Shown: piece after piece, positions 45,624 to 54,576 of the stretch
How the letters are laid out: every line of letters starts with the position of its first letter
How positions within the stretch are numbered: position 1 is the first letter of the stretch
From: Calothrix sp. NIES-2098
GTDB taxonomy: Bacteria; Cyanobacteriota; Cyanobacteriia; Cyanobacteriales; Nostocaceae
Assembly (NCBI GenBank): GCA_002368175.1
Contig: AP018172.1
Coordinates: forward strand, 1,486,001 to 1,550,000
Direction: 5' to 3'
Length of the DNA stretch: 64,000 nt
Translations under genes and position numbers: made by a program
Notes under the pieces: model-generated
Seen by the model: the letters and a program-made list of their open reading frames with translations, nothing else
Databases searched by the model: none
Told to the model about the DNA's origin: nothing

Positions 45624-48461
45624 TCATATGCGAGGCTGTAGCCAATCCTCCCATCCCACCGTGTAGGTGCGTTCTCTCCACTCCCCACGTTTCTTAAAAC
45701 TAGCCTTCACTACTGCTTTTACAAAAAACCCAGACTCAAAGACTATCTCCTGAAGCACCCCGTTACGCCAGCCTTGCACTTCATCATGCTGAAACCGTAT
45801 CCGTGTGCCAGGGGTAAGTTCACGGAGCCAGGAAGAAGAACACGGTGGGGTAGTCGTAGGCGTTGCTTCTTGTAAAGAGTGAGCTTCGCCTACCGTAGGC
45901 GTAGGTGACACCTCAGATGGTGAGTGGTCGTCACTCGCCATAACGCCTATAGCATCAAGGGTTGAGGCTTCATCATGACACCTATGACGACCTTCTCCTA
46001 TTGTTTCCTTAGAATGCAGTGGTATTGTGCTGTCTTTGGAAGGCAACACCGTAGGCGCTTTCCCTACCGCAGGTACTTCTTCTTGATAATTTTTTTCTTG
46101 GAAAAGGTCGTCATGCCCGTCACTTTCCTTAACTGATAAGGGTTTTAAGTCGTCACTCAAGCTGTCATTGGGGTTGTCAGGGAACGGGAGCAGGGTGTCA
46201 TACAGTCGCGGCTCCCCTTCACGCCGTAGGCGAATGCCGTAAAAGCCACGGCGGGTGCTGCGAATGCGGCGGACAAACTTTTTCCCTAACACCTTCTGGC
46301 ACATTTCTTCTAGCTCAGGAGCAAAGTTATTGAGGCTTTTGCCTTGTAGCCCTGTCTTGCGGCAGAAATGGTGGTAGGAGCCAAAGAGCGTACTACTCTG
46401 GGGGTCATATGGAGCGGTTTGCCACTCATCCTTGTTATTACCCCCTTGAGTAAACGCCCCTTCTTCAAAGACGAGACACTCATCAATCCAGGCAGCGATA
46501 GAATCCTGACGTTGTGCCATCTCCCAAAACGCAGCGGTGACTTCTCCACTACTGGGACGCTCATCGCGAAGTACCTGGTTAATGCGATCGTTGGAGATGC
46601 TTAACAGGTAACGGGTAAACGCCGCAAGTTCTGGAGCAAAGAGCGCATCAAGGTGTTTCTCTTGGGTTGGTTGGTGGGTACAGTTAATGACTAAGGCGCG
46701 GCGCTTCATCCAGCTTCCAGCCCCCAATAATGCTGGCGCATTGGCGGTAATTAAGGCTAATCCTTTAAAGATAAAGTTAAACCCATCTTTGTAGAGCCGC
46801 TTGGCAGTCAGCTCATCTTGCCCCGTTAAGTTCTTAAAAAACTGTAAGCCACTAGTCACCTTATCTTGGTCAGCAAAGACGGCTAATTTTTTATTGATCA
46901 GTCGTGCACAATCATTTTTATCAGCGAGCTGCTCAATCTTTCCTGCCCAGGTGTTACGCTCACCTAACACCTGCTGTAACAGGCGCGTGTAGGTGCCTTT
47001 GCCACTGCCGCCTGTGCCGACCATGTACAAAAACTTCTGTAAATCGTAGCGCCCCCGCAGGACTGCGGCGGCAAAACAGAGCAGTAACTCTTGATCAGTA
47101 GGGTGGGGCCACCCCTCTTCTAACCACGCTCGAATCTGCCCCCAATCGGCAACAAGTGGCGTATGGTACTTTCTTGGTAAACACCACGTGAGCCGATTGT
47201 CTGGCGAGTGTGGCGCAAAGTCTCCCGTCTCAATCGATACAATTCCATCAACAAAAGGCAGTATCCCTTCCCGCTCATCCCAAGAAAAGGTGACAAGCTC
47301 TCGGCTTAAGAATTTACGAATGTTGACAATATAGGCATCGCTGCCATAGCCCCGAATATCGCGTGCTTGAAGGAGACGCTGAATCTGGGTGTCGATGTAG
47401 TGGTCATTTACGGCACTCCATACGCCTTCTTGGTATAGCTCATACCACATCCAGGTTTTATGCGCATCATTCCATAGGAGTTTTCCTGTATAGTCTTCGG
47501 CAATCGAGGTAGCGAAAATATCTGGTTTGGGAATGCGTGGGGCTGGCTCGCCGTAGTCACGATGAAATTGTCGCTCAAGGCGTTGCAACGCCTGCTGGTA
47601 CCTCGTGTCAAAAAGTGCACTGCCACCGCCCACGATAACATCATCGATGCCTTTACCTTCTGCGGCTGTCCATAGAAGATCGTCTACGTGGCAGTGCACG
47701 TCACGTAACGCACTGGTTAACCGCCGTTTTCCAAGGGTGACTGCCTTAATTGCACTTGGTTTCTCATCGCGATCAAACCCAAACAGCCACTGACTTTCTT
47801 CAGAGGCAAAGGTGTGTAGATCTGGTTTAAGGTACGGGGCAACGCGCCTACCGTGGCGATGAGTGCCTACTCCACAGGTACAGCCATATAAGGCAAGACA
47901 GAGATACCCTTCTGAGAGCGCCGCTAAACTTTTCTTAGCTCCTTCCGTAAGCAGTCGGGGAATGGGGGAAGAGCGTGCCCACTCCCAAAAGCTTCCCTCA
48001 AGTGGCACCTCCACCTCATAGCGATCGCTTATCTTCTGCCGAATCGCTGAAGGGAGAGGAGGTAAAAACAGGTGATCGCCATTACCTTTTGGTGCACTAT
48101 AGCAATACGGGCGCTGTTTCTGGTCATCCCAGATGCTCACGATTGCTTGCCACAGGGAGCCATCTTCATTGCGGAAAAAGGCAGCATACAGTGGTGCGGT
48201 ATCTAACGAGTGCCGAAAGCGGCGCAGTTCCCAGCCTAATTCTTCGTGAATGGGGGTGACGGCATCATGCCCTGCCGTCACTTCTAATGCTTCATGGAAT
48301 TCCACACACGCTTCAAAGAGTACTGGGTCAATCCCGCTTTTTTCACAGCATAATTCACGAATAAATTCCTTAAAGGCGTCAAGCGTAGGAAAACTCGTAG
48401 GAGACGCAGACGCAGAGGAGAGCGCAGCAGATTCAACGGACAGTGTCGCAGGTGCGGACAT
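45624..48461 (-). CDS. Phage/plasmid P4-type primase-helicase
   Basis: 945 aa from the ATG at 48459-48461 (MSAPATLSVES), chosen because GGAAGGAG lies just upstream; an ATG eight codons earlier lacks one. An N-terminal region contains a DUF3854/TOPRIM-like domain (LLTEGAKKSLAALSEGYLC, then FGFDRDEKPSA). The C-terminal half has the D5/P4 helicase ATPase with Walker A VGTGGSGKGTYTR and sensor-like LINKKLAVFADQDKV, KRLYKDGFNFIFKGLALITAN. A variable low-complexity linker and a final basic domain end the protein. It should prime and unwind element DNA when it replicates, as in plasmids and phages. Confidence 0.85.
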   Translation of the reverse strand: MSAPATLSVESAALSSASASPTSFPTLDAFKEFIRELCCEKSGIDPVLFEACVEFHEALEVTAGHDAVTPIHEELGWELRRFRHSLDTAPLYAAFFRNEDGSLWQAIVSIWDDQKQRPYCYSAPKGNGDHLFLPPLPSAIRQKISDRYEVEVPLEGSFWEWARSSPIPRLLTEGAKKSLAALSEGYLCLALYGCTCGVGTHRHGRRVAPYLKPDLHTFASEESQWLFGFDRDEKPSAIKAVTLGKRRLTSALRDVHCHVDDLLWTAAEGKGIDDVIVGGGSALFDTRYQQALQRLERQFHRDYGEPAPRIPKPDIFATSIAEDYTGKLLWNDAHKTWMWYELYQEGVWSAVNDHYIDTQIQRLLQARDIRGYGSDAYIVNIRKFLSRELVTFSWDEREGILPFVDGIVSIETGDFAPHSPDNRLTWCLPRKYHTPLVADWGQIRAWLEEGWPHPTDQELLLCFAAAVLRGRYDLQKFLYMVGTGGSGKGTYTRLLQQVLGERNTWAGKIEQLADKNDCARLINKKLAVFADQDKVTSGLQFFKNLTGQDELTAKRLYKDGFNFIFKGLALITANAPALLGAGSWMKRRALVINCTHQPTQEKHLDALFAPELAAFTRYLLSISNDRINQVLRDERPSSGEVTAAFWEMAQRQDSIAAWIDECLVFEEGAFTQGGNNKDEWQTAPYDPQSSTLFGSYHHFCRKTGLQGKSLNNFAPELEEMCQKVLGKKFVRRIRSTRRGFYGIRLRREGEPRLYDTLLPFPDNPNDSLSDDLKPLSVKESDGHDDLFQEKNYQEEVPAVGKAPTVLPSKDSTIPLHSKETIGEGRHRCHDEASTLDAIGVMASDDHSPSEVSPTPTVGEAHSLQEATPTTTPPCSSSWLRELTPGTRIRFQHDEVQGWRNGVLQEIVFESGFFVKAVVKASFKKRGEWRERTYTVGWEDWLQPRI

Positions 48462-48959
48462 GAGAGACTCCTTCCCCGCACACACAAGCGCTCTTACGTA
48501 GCAAATGCTATCTTCCTATGAGCCAGAGAGAAAAGCCAACATTCCTGTTCTTTGTCCAGATTGAGCACGATACCGTTGAAAGAAGAGAGTATGGTGAGGA
48601 GAGACAAAGAATAGTATGTCGCGTTTTACTCCTTGACTGCTACAATACAAGAAGAAATAGCATACGACCGAGCTAGCACTCGTGTATGCAAGTTTTATTC
48701 ATAAAAGGTTAACTGTAAGTATAACTCCAGAGGACTTCTTCCGATGGAGTTATATCCGTCTTTAGGACTAAATATGTCTAAAGTGAGATTGGCTAAAGCG
48801 TTCACGCCTGAGGAAGAAAGAGTACGAGCCACTTCTTTGCACACGAGGGAAAGTGCGTAAAAAGATTGTTTAAAGTATCAGTAAAGGTATGGATACGCCA
48901 GCACCCCATCCATGATGAAGAGCAGAGGTTGGCAGTTTCTCTTCTTGCACACAATGGGG
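48462..48959. other. Intergenic region with inverted repeats (possible origin/regulatory region)
   Basis: This 500-base gap is upstream of the primase gene. ATAACTCCA (48721-48729) pairs with TGGAGTTAT (48745-48753), and a second weak stem TTAGGAC/GTCTAA follows. No ORF is convincing. Being next to the primase it could carry the replication origin of the excised form, but no iterons or DnaA-box cluster were recognised. Confidence 0.35.
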
Positions 48960-49259
48960 TCATTCCTTCCCTTCAGCACCTAGGTCGTCTAACTCGTCGC
49001 TTGCAAGGGGGGCATAGGTGCCATCAAGGAGTTGCTGCCACATCTCTTCAAAGGAAATCTGCCGTTTTCGTGCGAGGTGTTCGACCATGCGGTGGCGTTT
49101 CTCATCGCGTTGCTGCAACATAGCGCATAAAAGGCTATGTGCTTCTTGCGGGACGGTACGATTTTTTAACGCCGCTTCTATCCGCAACATATCGTTATAG
49201 TACTCGCCTAAGTCAGGAATTTGTAAGCGTCGCGATCTCGCCATTAGTTCATCATGCAT
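48960..49259 (-). CDS. Small hypothetical protein
   Basis: 99 aa, highly charged and mostly helical, with LGEYYNDMLRIEAALKNR and LLCAMLQQRDEKRHRMVEHL-type stretches, no membrane segment and an acidic C-terminus. I do not recognise a family. It is divergent from the parM-like gene and flanks the iteron cluster, so a DNA-binding or regulatory role for the partition region is possible but unproven. Confidence 0.5.
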   Translation of the reverse strand: MHDELMARSRRLQIPDLGEYYNDMLRIEAALKNRTVPQEAHSLLCAMLQQRDEKRHRMVEHLARKRQISFEEMWQQLLDGTYAPLASDELDDLGAEGKE

Positions 49260-49295
49260 AAAGAGTATTCACCATTTATTCTAAGGTGACCAACG

Positions 49296-49400
49296 GGTGA
49301 TTCCACGGTGAATCAGTGGCACAGTTCTTCTATGTTCCACGCTGTGCCAAGTGTCTCTATTGAATCAGATATGAGTCCATTATGAATCAAGAATGATTCA
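49296..49400. repeat. TGAATCA iteron cluster
   Basis: The heptamer TGAATCA occurs at 49309, 49361 and 49383, and as the reverse TGATTCA at 49394, with a TGATTC at 49298. Nearby, GTGGCACAG and CTGTGCCA are inverted. Five sites in about 105 bases in a gene-free gap suggest operators or replication/partition iterons. Confidence 0.5.
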
Positions 49401-49474
49401 CTTGTGCTATAGTCAATAGTAACACTATCGACACTGGCTTATTGACAACAAAGCCACCGATGACAACTGATGAC

Positions 49475-49593
49475 CGTGCACCATGCTGTTGCAGTGCAAC
49501 GTTGCAGAGGTACTGTTGCAACGGTTGCATCATGGGTGCACGCCTGCAACACCCCGTTGCAACTGACATAACCGTGTGTTGCCGCCGTGCAAC
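49475..49593. repeat. Candidate centromere: GTTGCA/TGCAAC cluster before parM
   Basis: Eight GTTGCA/TGCAAC sites lie in about 106 bases (49488, 49495, 49501, 49515, 49524, 49545, 49556, 49588); two are the full GTTGCAAC palindrome and one pair forms the 12-base palindrome at 49495-49506. A CGTGCACCATG / CATGGGTGCACG inverted pair (49475, 49531) is interleaved. The cluster ends about 65 bases before the parM-like start, where parC lies in ParMRC systems and serves as both centromere and operator. Confidence 0.6.
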
Positions 49594-49658
49594 ATGCCGC
49601 AATCTTTTGTACCACCATATACATTCTTCACACGGAAGCACCGTGTGCCAGTATCGAC

Positions 49659-50843
49659 ATGAGTAATGCCATTGACGATGCCCCAGAAGTGCCGCCGAAG
49701 CGAACGCGCACCACACGGCCAAAAACGTACCTGTACTGTGTGATTGACGCGGGGCGCTCCCGCATTAAGTTTCAAGCCAGAACCACCACACGCACCACGC
49801 CAGTGATGACGTTAGATTCACTGGTCTGCCCTGTGGAAAGTGTTCCCTACGGGGAGCGCGGCGCGTTTAGTATGGCGCGAAGCGTTGATGATCAGCAGAA
49901 CGACATCGTAGAGCATTGGGTCGTCGGCAGTAGTGCTCGCTTTCAGGGAAAAGACTTTGTGAGCATGACGGAGCGAGCAGACCATAAAGTCGCTTATTTT
50001 CCGGTATTAGCGTTAGGGGCGATTGCCTCGCTGCCTTATTTAGACGAGTTTTCTACAGGCACTCATAAAAGGAAGCGCACACTCCATATTCATCTCTCAA
50101 CCCTTTCGCTTGCTTCACCGCGCACCTTACATGCAGCTATTGAGCAATGCCGCTGGATTGTCGTTGATGGGGTGAAGTATCGGCTTTCGTTTTCGCGAGC
50201 AGGGTGTGTAGGCTTTCCTGAAGGCTATGGTGCCGCACTGTTTACCCAAGAGCGCCTACGTTACGTAGGCGTAGCAGTGTATACGTTTTATACTTTTGAT
50301 ATCGGGTTTGGCACTGCCACACTCACTGAGTATGACACGCTTGGCACCTTGCCAAAACGTGGCATGTGTCACCCACATGGCGGTGGTGGGATTGCGACGT
50401 TACTGCGAGTTTTTGCCGAGCAGCTTTCAACCGTTGATGCTGCGCGCGTCATGCGCCCCTCACAGATAAAAGACATTCTTGAAACCGCAACCCTTGATGA
50501 ACAAGGAGTAATTCACGCCTACACGGCGGAAGGGCACGATATTGGTGACGTATTAAGCGTAGCGATAACGCAGTGGATAAAGGATTCTCCCCTTACCTAC
50601 GCTCTTGAAACCTTAGCGACCAGTGGGAGGCGCTACCCCATCACCTTGTGTGGTGGTGGTTTTGCGATCGCGCCCGTGCGAATGCTCGTAAGAGAACACC
50701 TACGGCAGTCCGGTATTCCTGATGAGCATGTCTTCATTCCTGAAGAACCTGGCACTGTCGCCTTAGCTGAAATGCACCACCTCTTTTCACCACCGAAGGA
50801 TTCTCCTCATCATGAAGCTCGACACACAACCGATGCGGCTTAA
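49659..50843 (+). CDS. Actin-like ATPase (ParM-like plasmid segregation protein)
   Basis: 394 aa from the ATG at 49659; the longer frame reaches into the repeat cluster. Actin-fold motifs are visible: phosphate-1 loop VIDAGRSRIKFQ, phosphate-2 loop FDIGFGTATLTEYD, and adenosine motif LCGGGFAIAPVR. The N-terminal 25 residues are a charged, Pro/Arg/Thr-rich extension. The gene overlaps the next by 32 bases, and an iteron cluster lies upstream, giving a ParM-ParR-parC layout. It probably segregates the excised circular form, or once did for an ancestral plasmid. An Alp/StbA-type label is equally possible. Confidence 0.78.
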   Translation: MSNAIDDAPEVPPKRTRTTRPKTYLYCVIDAGRSRIKFQARTTTRTTPVMTLDSLVCPVESVPYGERGAFSMARSVDDQQNDIVEHWVVGSSARFQGKDFVSMTERADHKVAYFPVLALGAIASLPYLDEFSTGTHKRKRTLHIHLSTLSLASPRTLHAAIEQCRWIVVDGVKYRLSFSRAGCVGFPEGYGAALFTQERLRYVGVAVYTFYTFDIGFGTATLTEYDTLGTLPKRGMCHPHGGGGIATLLRVFAEQLSTVDAARVMRPSQIKDILETATLDEQGVIHAYTAEGHDIGDVLSVAITQWIKDSPLTYALETLATSGRRYPITLCGGGFAIAPVRMLVREHLRQSGIPDEHVFIPEEPGTVALAEMHHLFSPPKDSPHHEARHTTDAA

Positions 50844-51018
50844 TTACAACGTGCCAGTGCACTTAGTGCCAACGATTAGGCTCATTGCAGAGACCCACGG
50901 GGTAACGCCTGCCTACTGGCTCCGACAAACCCTAGAGAATGCCGTGAACGCCTATCAGCAAGAACACGCTCATTCACTACCTCTCTATATAAAAGGAGAC
51001 TGCGGTCATGGGCTATAA
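50812..51018 (+). CDS. Small ribbon-helix-helix candidate (ParR-like adaptor)
   Basis: 68 aa. A short strand RLNYNVPVHLVPT is followed by two helices, IRLIAETHGVTPAYWLRQTLENAVNAYQQE in outline, the beta-alpha-alpha order of ribbon-helix-helix DNA-binding proteins. The gene overlaps the actin-like gene by 32 bases and the following gene by 11 bases, so translation is coupled. In ParMRC systems the adaptor is encoded just after parM and binds parC. The assignment rests on size, fold pattern and location. Confidence 0.6.
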   Translation: MKLDTQPMRLNYNVPVHLVPTIRLIAETHGVTPAYWLRQTLENAVNAYQQEHAHSLPLYIKGDCGHGL

Positions 51019-51271
51019 ACCATTAGGGTATTGGGGCTGTAACCATACCATCAAGCTTATTGCCGATATTGCTGAAACCTGGGGCGACAATTTAGAGCGC
51101 CTGACGGAACCAGATGCACTGTGGTTGATAAGCCGTATTGCCCATGAAGCGTGGATGCAGCATGAAGCAGACGTGCCACCCAGTGGTGAAGCCGAGGAAG
51201 TGGTCAACCGCCTCTATGAGCTGTCACTCACGCAGAAAGAAGCCTTATTAAAAGCGATCGCTAATTCTTAA
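51008..51271 (+). CDS. Small hypothetical protein
   Basis: 87 aa, with AAAGGAG ten bases before its ATG, which overlaps the end of the previous gene. It contains YWGCNHTIKLIADIAETWGD and ends in a helical KEALLKAIANS. No membrane segment, signal or known motif was seen. It is part of the partition operon by spacing. Function unknown. Confidence 0.55.
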   Translation: MGYKPLGYWGCNHTIKLIADIAETWGDNLERLTEPDALWLISRIAHEAWMQHEADVPPSGEAEEVVNRLYELSLTQKEALLKAIANS

Positions 51272-51281
51272 CGTATTGTGG

Positions 51282-51298
51282 GGCGGGACTGTCCCGCC
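51282..51298. repeat. Short GC palindrome
   Basis: GGCGGGAC and GTCCCGCC flank a single T. This is one of the small palindromes scattered in cyanobacterial intergenic DNA; here it lies between two small element genes. Too tight a loop for a classic terminator. Confidence 0.4.
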
Positions 51299-51307
51299 TA
51301 AATCACG

Positions 51308-51760
51308 ATGTATCGCAAACAATGTAGCCTTGCCTTACTAGGCGGTGCCATCAGTGTGCTGCCACTATTTCTTCCCTTTGGGGCACGCCTTGCCGCCTAC
51401 GTGAAGGCTGAACACCAAAAGGTACAGATCCAATTGGACGCTCGCATGGTAGAAGAGAGCGAGTCCTTAAAACGCCTACGGATCAAGGAACGAGAGACGA
51501 CAAGCACTGCACTTGCTCAATCAGGCGTTATGCCAATAAGCCAGCGGCTTAGGATTACCAATTACCTCGATAGCAGTCGTGACCCCCGTCCTGATACTAC
51601 GCTTTACCAGCAAGGCGAAACCGTGACGGTGTACGATGCCGCCGGACGGTGCATTGGTGAAATTGCTGATGGGGTATGGAAGTGGAAACGTGTACCCGCC
51701 TACGGTGACATTTGCCAGGGAGTGAAAGCAATACAAGGAGTGAGCACAAGGAGGAAATAA
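51308..51760 (+). CDS. Membrane-anchored hypothetical protein
   Basis: 150 aa. An N-terminal hydrophobic segment (ALLGGAISVLPLFLPFGARLAAY) is followed by a soluble, helical then beta domain (LYQQGETVTVYDAAGRCIGE). This resembles a periplasmic small-domain protein held by one membrane helix. No family recognised. It precedes a polytopic membrane protein and a P-loop ATPase on the same strand, so it may be part of their complex. Confidence 0.55.
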   Translation: MYRKQCSLALLGGAISVLPLFLPFGARLAAYVKAEHQKVQIQLDARMVEESESLKRLRIKERETTSTALAQSGVMPISQRLRITNYLDSSRDPRPDTTLYQQGETVTVYDAAGRCIGEIADGVWKWKRVPAYGDICQGVKAIQGVSTRRK

Positions 51761-51764
51761 TGAG

Positions 51765-52472
51765 ATGGCATTAGGTGCAAATAAAGGTGAGGGAGGAAGT
51801 AGAGAAAGCTCCTCTCAACAGAAAAAACGAAGCGTAGGCGAACTGATTGATGCGATTGCAAAAGTAGTCGTGTTCGTGCTGGGGTTTCCCATTCGGTTTG
51901 CCGCCGCAATTGTGAGCCAATTTGTGAGTAACGGTGGCACAGGGCGTGCCGTCGTGGGAGGTACACTTTTTTTAATCGGTGCCGCGGTGAGTACGGATAG
52001 TGTGTGGCAGACCGTGTTTGGACAACCTGCACTTTTACCCTGGTTTGAGCCGTCCTGGTCATGGCTTAACGTTCCCTACGCCGTGTTTAACCCCTTCTTT
52101 TACGTCGCATTTCTCATCGCCGTAGGCATTCAAGTGTTAGAAGCGTATACGCTGCGAGGAAAAAACCCCGATAGTGCGCGAAGAGATCTGCAAGATCATA
52201 TGCAGTATGACTTAGAGCAAAAGCCACAAGGCAAAATAGACCTCGTAGGCGAAATCTGGCGGGATTACAAAACGGCGGGAATGCGAGATCGCCACTCTAT
52301 TGGATTTACGGCGCTCTTTATCTGGGGCTTTGATATTGTGAGCACGTTTGCCGCGCGAAATCCTTGGCAGTCCACCGTACCCACCATGATAGTAGGCTGC
52401 ATTCTCTTTAATATCTGCACCATGCTTGCCGGAGAAATTGGGTACAGCATTTGGCGATTAACCAAAGATTAG
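51765..52472 (+). CDS. Polytopic membrane protein of unknown function
   Basis: 235 aa with an N-terminal charged, Ser-rich tail and about four hydrophobic segments (VVVFVLGFPIRFAAAIV, AVVGGTLFLIGAAV, FFYVAFLIAVGIQVLEAY, and VPTMIVGCILFNICTMLAG). Its start is 4 bases after the previous stop, and it is 12 bases from the ATPase gene. I do not recognise the family. The three-gene block looks like a membrane complex powered by the ATPase. Confidence 0.55.
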   Translation: MALGANKGEGGSRESSSQQKKRSVGELIDAIAKVVVFVLGFPIRFAAAIVSQFVSNGGTGRAVVGGTLFLIGAAVSTDSVWQTVFGQPALLPWFEPSWSWLNVPYAVFNPFFYVAFLIAVGIQVLEAYTLRGKNPDSARRDLQDHMQYDLEQKPQGKIDLVGEIWRDYKTAGMRDRHSIGFTALFIWGFDIVSTFAARNPWQSTVPTMIVGCILFNICTMLAGEIGYSIWRLTKD

Positions 52473-52484
52473 GAGGAAGAGGTA

Positions 52485-54422
52485 ATGACTGAACTACCTC
52501 GTATCACCACCAAAGAAACAAGTCATTTACGCGATGACTATCCCAGTCTTTCACACCTTGAAGCAGGTAATGTCGCAGAGTGGTTGCAAGAGCGAAAAGA
52601 GCAGCTTGTAACGCGAGCACGCCGTATAGAAGCTGACGCAGATACGACACGAGTGGTTGGGATAGTTGTCACGGGGGCAAGTCTGATTTTTTATGCCGTA
52701 AATCCCTTAGTTTTTGTTGGTGGACTAGTAGGCGGTGCCGCATGGCTGTGGTTTGTCGTCGAACACTTTAGCCGCACCAAGGAGTTTGCGCCTCTGCCAT
52801 TTGTACGTGGCAATATGGTCGATGCCTTGGCGAGAATAGGCGACTACGACGCACGCCATGCGTGGGAGGAAAATCACCTCGCTGGTACCATTACCTTTTT
52901 ACCGCGCTATGAAGCAGAAGAGTTTGTCTTTCTCTACAGTGATAGTAATTTTGAGCAATTAACGCAGTATTTGGTACAGACTGAGTCAGGGAAACGCTTT
53001 CACGCCTATAGGTGGCTCTTAGGGTGGTATACCAAGCTTAAAGGAAGAGGATTACCTACCTACGACAATTTACACACCTATTTAACCACCGTGCAGATTG
53101 ATTCTCGCGTCAATGTGGCAGAAGTACAGCGGGTACAGCAGTATCGACACGCGCAGACTGAAGCGTTTCAATTGCCTGTGAGTTCTACGGTGGATATTTA
53201 CTCGCTGCCGCCTTCAGATGAAAGAGCACAGACCGCCATTCCCACACCTACGGAAGAGGCAAAAGCATTCCATGAAACAGAGAGCACGCACACGGTACAG
53301 GTACAAAAAGCCCTTCTTCACCTACCCCTCCCTGCACGAGCAGAGAAGGTGATAGCACTTCTCCAACACGACGGGTTTGACCTCACCAAATGTGTGCAAG
53401 ACCAGATCACAGTCATTGCGGGGAATCAACGGGGCGGCAAAGGTACGTTAATGGCAATGCTGGCGGTGGTAAGCCAAGCGGTAACACCAACGCTTAAGGT
53501 GCATTATTTTACAGCCGGAGGCGACGTGTACCCGTTTCAATGTGAGCGACTGGTGTGCCGTTTCTCTTATCCTGACGTAGACGGCAGTGACGCTGATGCA
53601 CAGGTAGCCAAAGCGTTATTCACGTATCTGAAGCAGATGGATAACGCCGCAGATGGACAGTATCAAGACGTGCTGCTCGTCATTGATGAAGCCGTCGCAC
53701 TCTCAAGCTACCTTGCACCTGACCAGCGCGAGTGGATGATTAAATTCTTATTTACTCGTGCCAGTAAAAAAGGTGCACAGATATTTATTGTGCTGCATGG
53801 CAAGAACTTATCATCCTGGGTCGGGAATAAAACCGCAGGGATGGCGGAGACGTTTAAAACGGGCGCTGCCTTTATCGGGTGTGAGGCGACCAGCGTGCAG
53901 GTAGCACCGCTGAAGAAAATTGCCGTTGCCACAGGGCACTACTTTCTGACTGATGCAACCAATTTTGAGCGATCGCTTGAAGAAATTGGCACCGTGCCGC
54001 AATGGTTAAAAGAATGCAACCATCCCCTTAACGGGCAACCCGATCCAGCACGAACGCTGCTTACCTTTTTCCCTGAGTTACACGTACAGGATGTACAATC
54101 GCTTGCACGTACAAGCTCACACGGGGCGTGTTTTTCAATAATGGATGAGGTAAGTAAGCTTGAAAGCCTGTTCCAGCTAGACACAGCGCACCCAGACGCT
54201 GAAGCGGTAGCAGTAGTGAATGAGGAGTTCCTCCACACGGTGATTACCATCGTTACCAGTGCGGCAAGTATACCCGTCAGTTTTCATGCCATTAGAAATA
54301 GTCGTCGCTGGGAAGGTAACAACCCTAGTGTACGAACGTTACGCCGTGCCCTGGAGCAGCTCGTTAGTGAAAAGCGGGTGAAGGGAAACGAAAAGGACGG
54401 GTACTACATTGAAGCCTCATAG
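52485..54422 (+). CDS. Membrane-anchored P-loop ATPase, uncharacterised
   Basis: 645 aa. Two close membrane helices lie at about 57-94. The ATPase domain has Walker A AGNQRGGKGT (312-321) and Walker B LLVIDE (397-402), with a following conserved stretch AQIFIVLHGKNLSSWVGNK. A winged-helix-like C-terminus occupies about 570-645. It does not look like FtsK, VirB4 or VirD4 in detail, so it may be a new branch of HerA/FtsK-type DNA motors. It is the last gene before a clear terminator. A role in DNA translocation or segregation of the element is plausible, not shown. Confidence 0.6.
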   Translation: MTELPRITTKETSHLRDDYPSLSHLEAGNVAEWLQERKEQLVTRARRIEADADTTRVVGIVVTGASLIFYAVNPLVFVGGLVGGAAWLWFVVEHFSRTKEFAPLPFVRGNMVDALARIGDYDARHAWEENHLAGTITFLPRYEAEEFVFLYSDSNFEQLTQYLVQTESGKRFHAYRWLLGWYTKLKGRGLPTYDNLHTYLTTVQIDSRVNVAEVQRVQQYRHAQTEAFQLPVSSTVDIYSLPPSDERAQTAIPTPTEEAKAFHETESTHTVQVQKALLHLPLPARAEKVIALLQHDGFDLTKCVQDQITVIAGNQRGGKGTLMAMLAVVSQAVTPTLKVHYFTAGGDVYPFQCERLVCRFSYPDVDGSDADAQVAKALFTYLKQMDNAADGQYQDVLLVIDEAVALSSYLAPDQREWMIKFLFTRASKKGAQIFIVLHGKNLSSWVGNKTAGMAETFKTGAAFIGCEATSVQVAPLKKIAVATGHYFLTDATNFERSLEEIGTVPQWLKECNHPLNGQPDPARTLLTFFPELHVQDVQSLARTSSHGACFSIMDEVSKLESLFQLDTAHPDAEAVAVVNEEFLHTVITIVTSAASIPVSFHAIRNSRRWEGNNPSVRTLRRALEQLVSEKRVKGNEKDGYYIEAS

Positions 54423-54427
54423 ATAAA

Positions 54428-54454
54428 AAAAAGCCAACAAATAGTTGGCTTTTT
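54428..54454 (+). terminator. Intrinsic terminator
   Basis: AAAAAGCCAAC (54428-54438) and GTTGGCTTTTT (54444-54454) form a perfect 11-base stem with a 5-base loop ending in a T-run. It lies six bases after the ATPase stop and should end the rightward partition/ATPase operon; it can also work for transcripts from the other side. Confidence 0.85.
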
Positions 54455-54576
54455 GAGTACGATGAATCTGTTTATTATTTGTATGCACTACAGTAGTAGT
54501 ACTGGTCATTACAAAGAAAAGAAATTAAAAAAGGTGTACCTAAAAAGGCAACCTTAATAATAGAAACCATAATTTT

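Noticed and set aside
49475..49593. GTTGCA cluster first considered as CRISPR leader or tRNA remnant
   Set aside because: No repeat-spacer order and no cloverleaf; layout fits a partition site better.
54480..54573. 31-codon leftward frame with a hydrophobic start (MVSIIKVAFLGTPF)
   Set aside because: No ribosome-binding site and too short to support; possible but not claimed.
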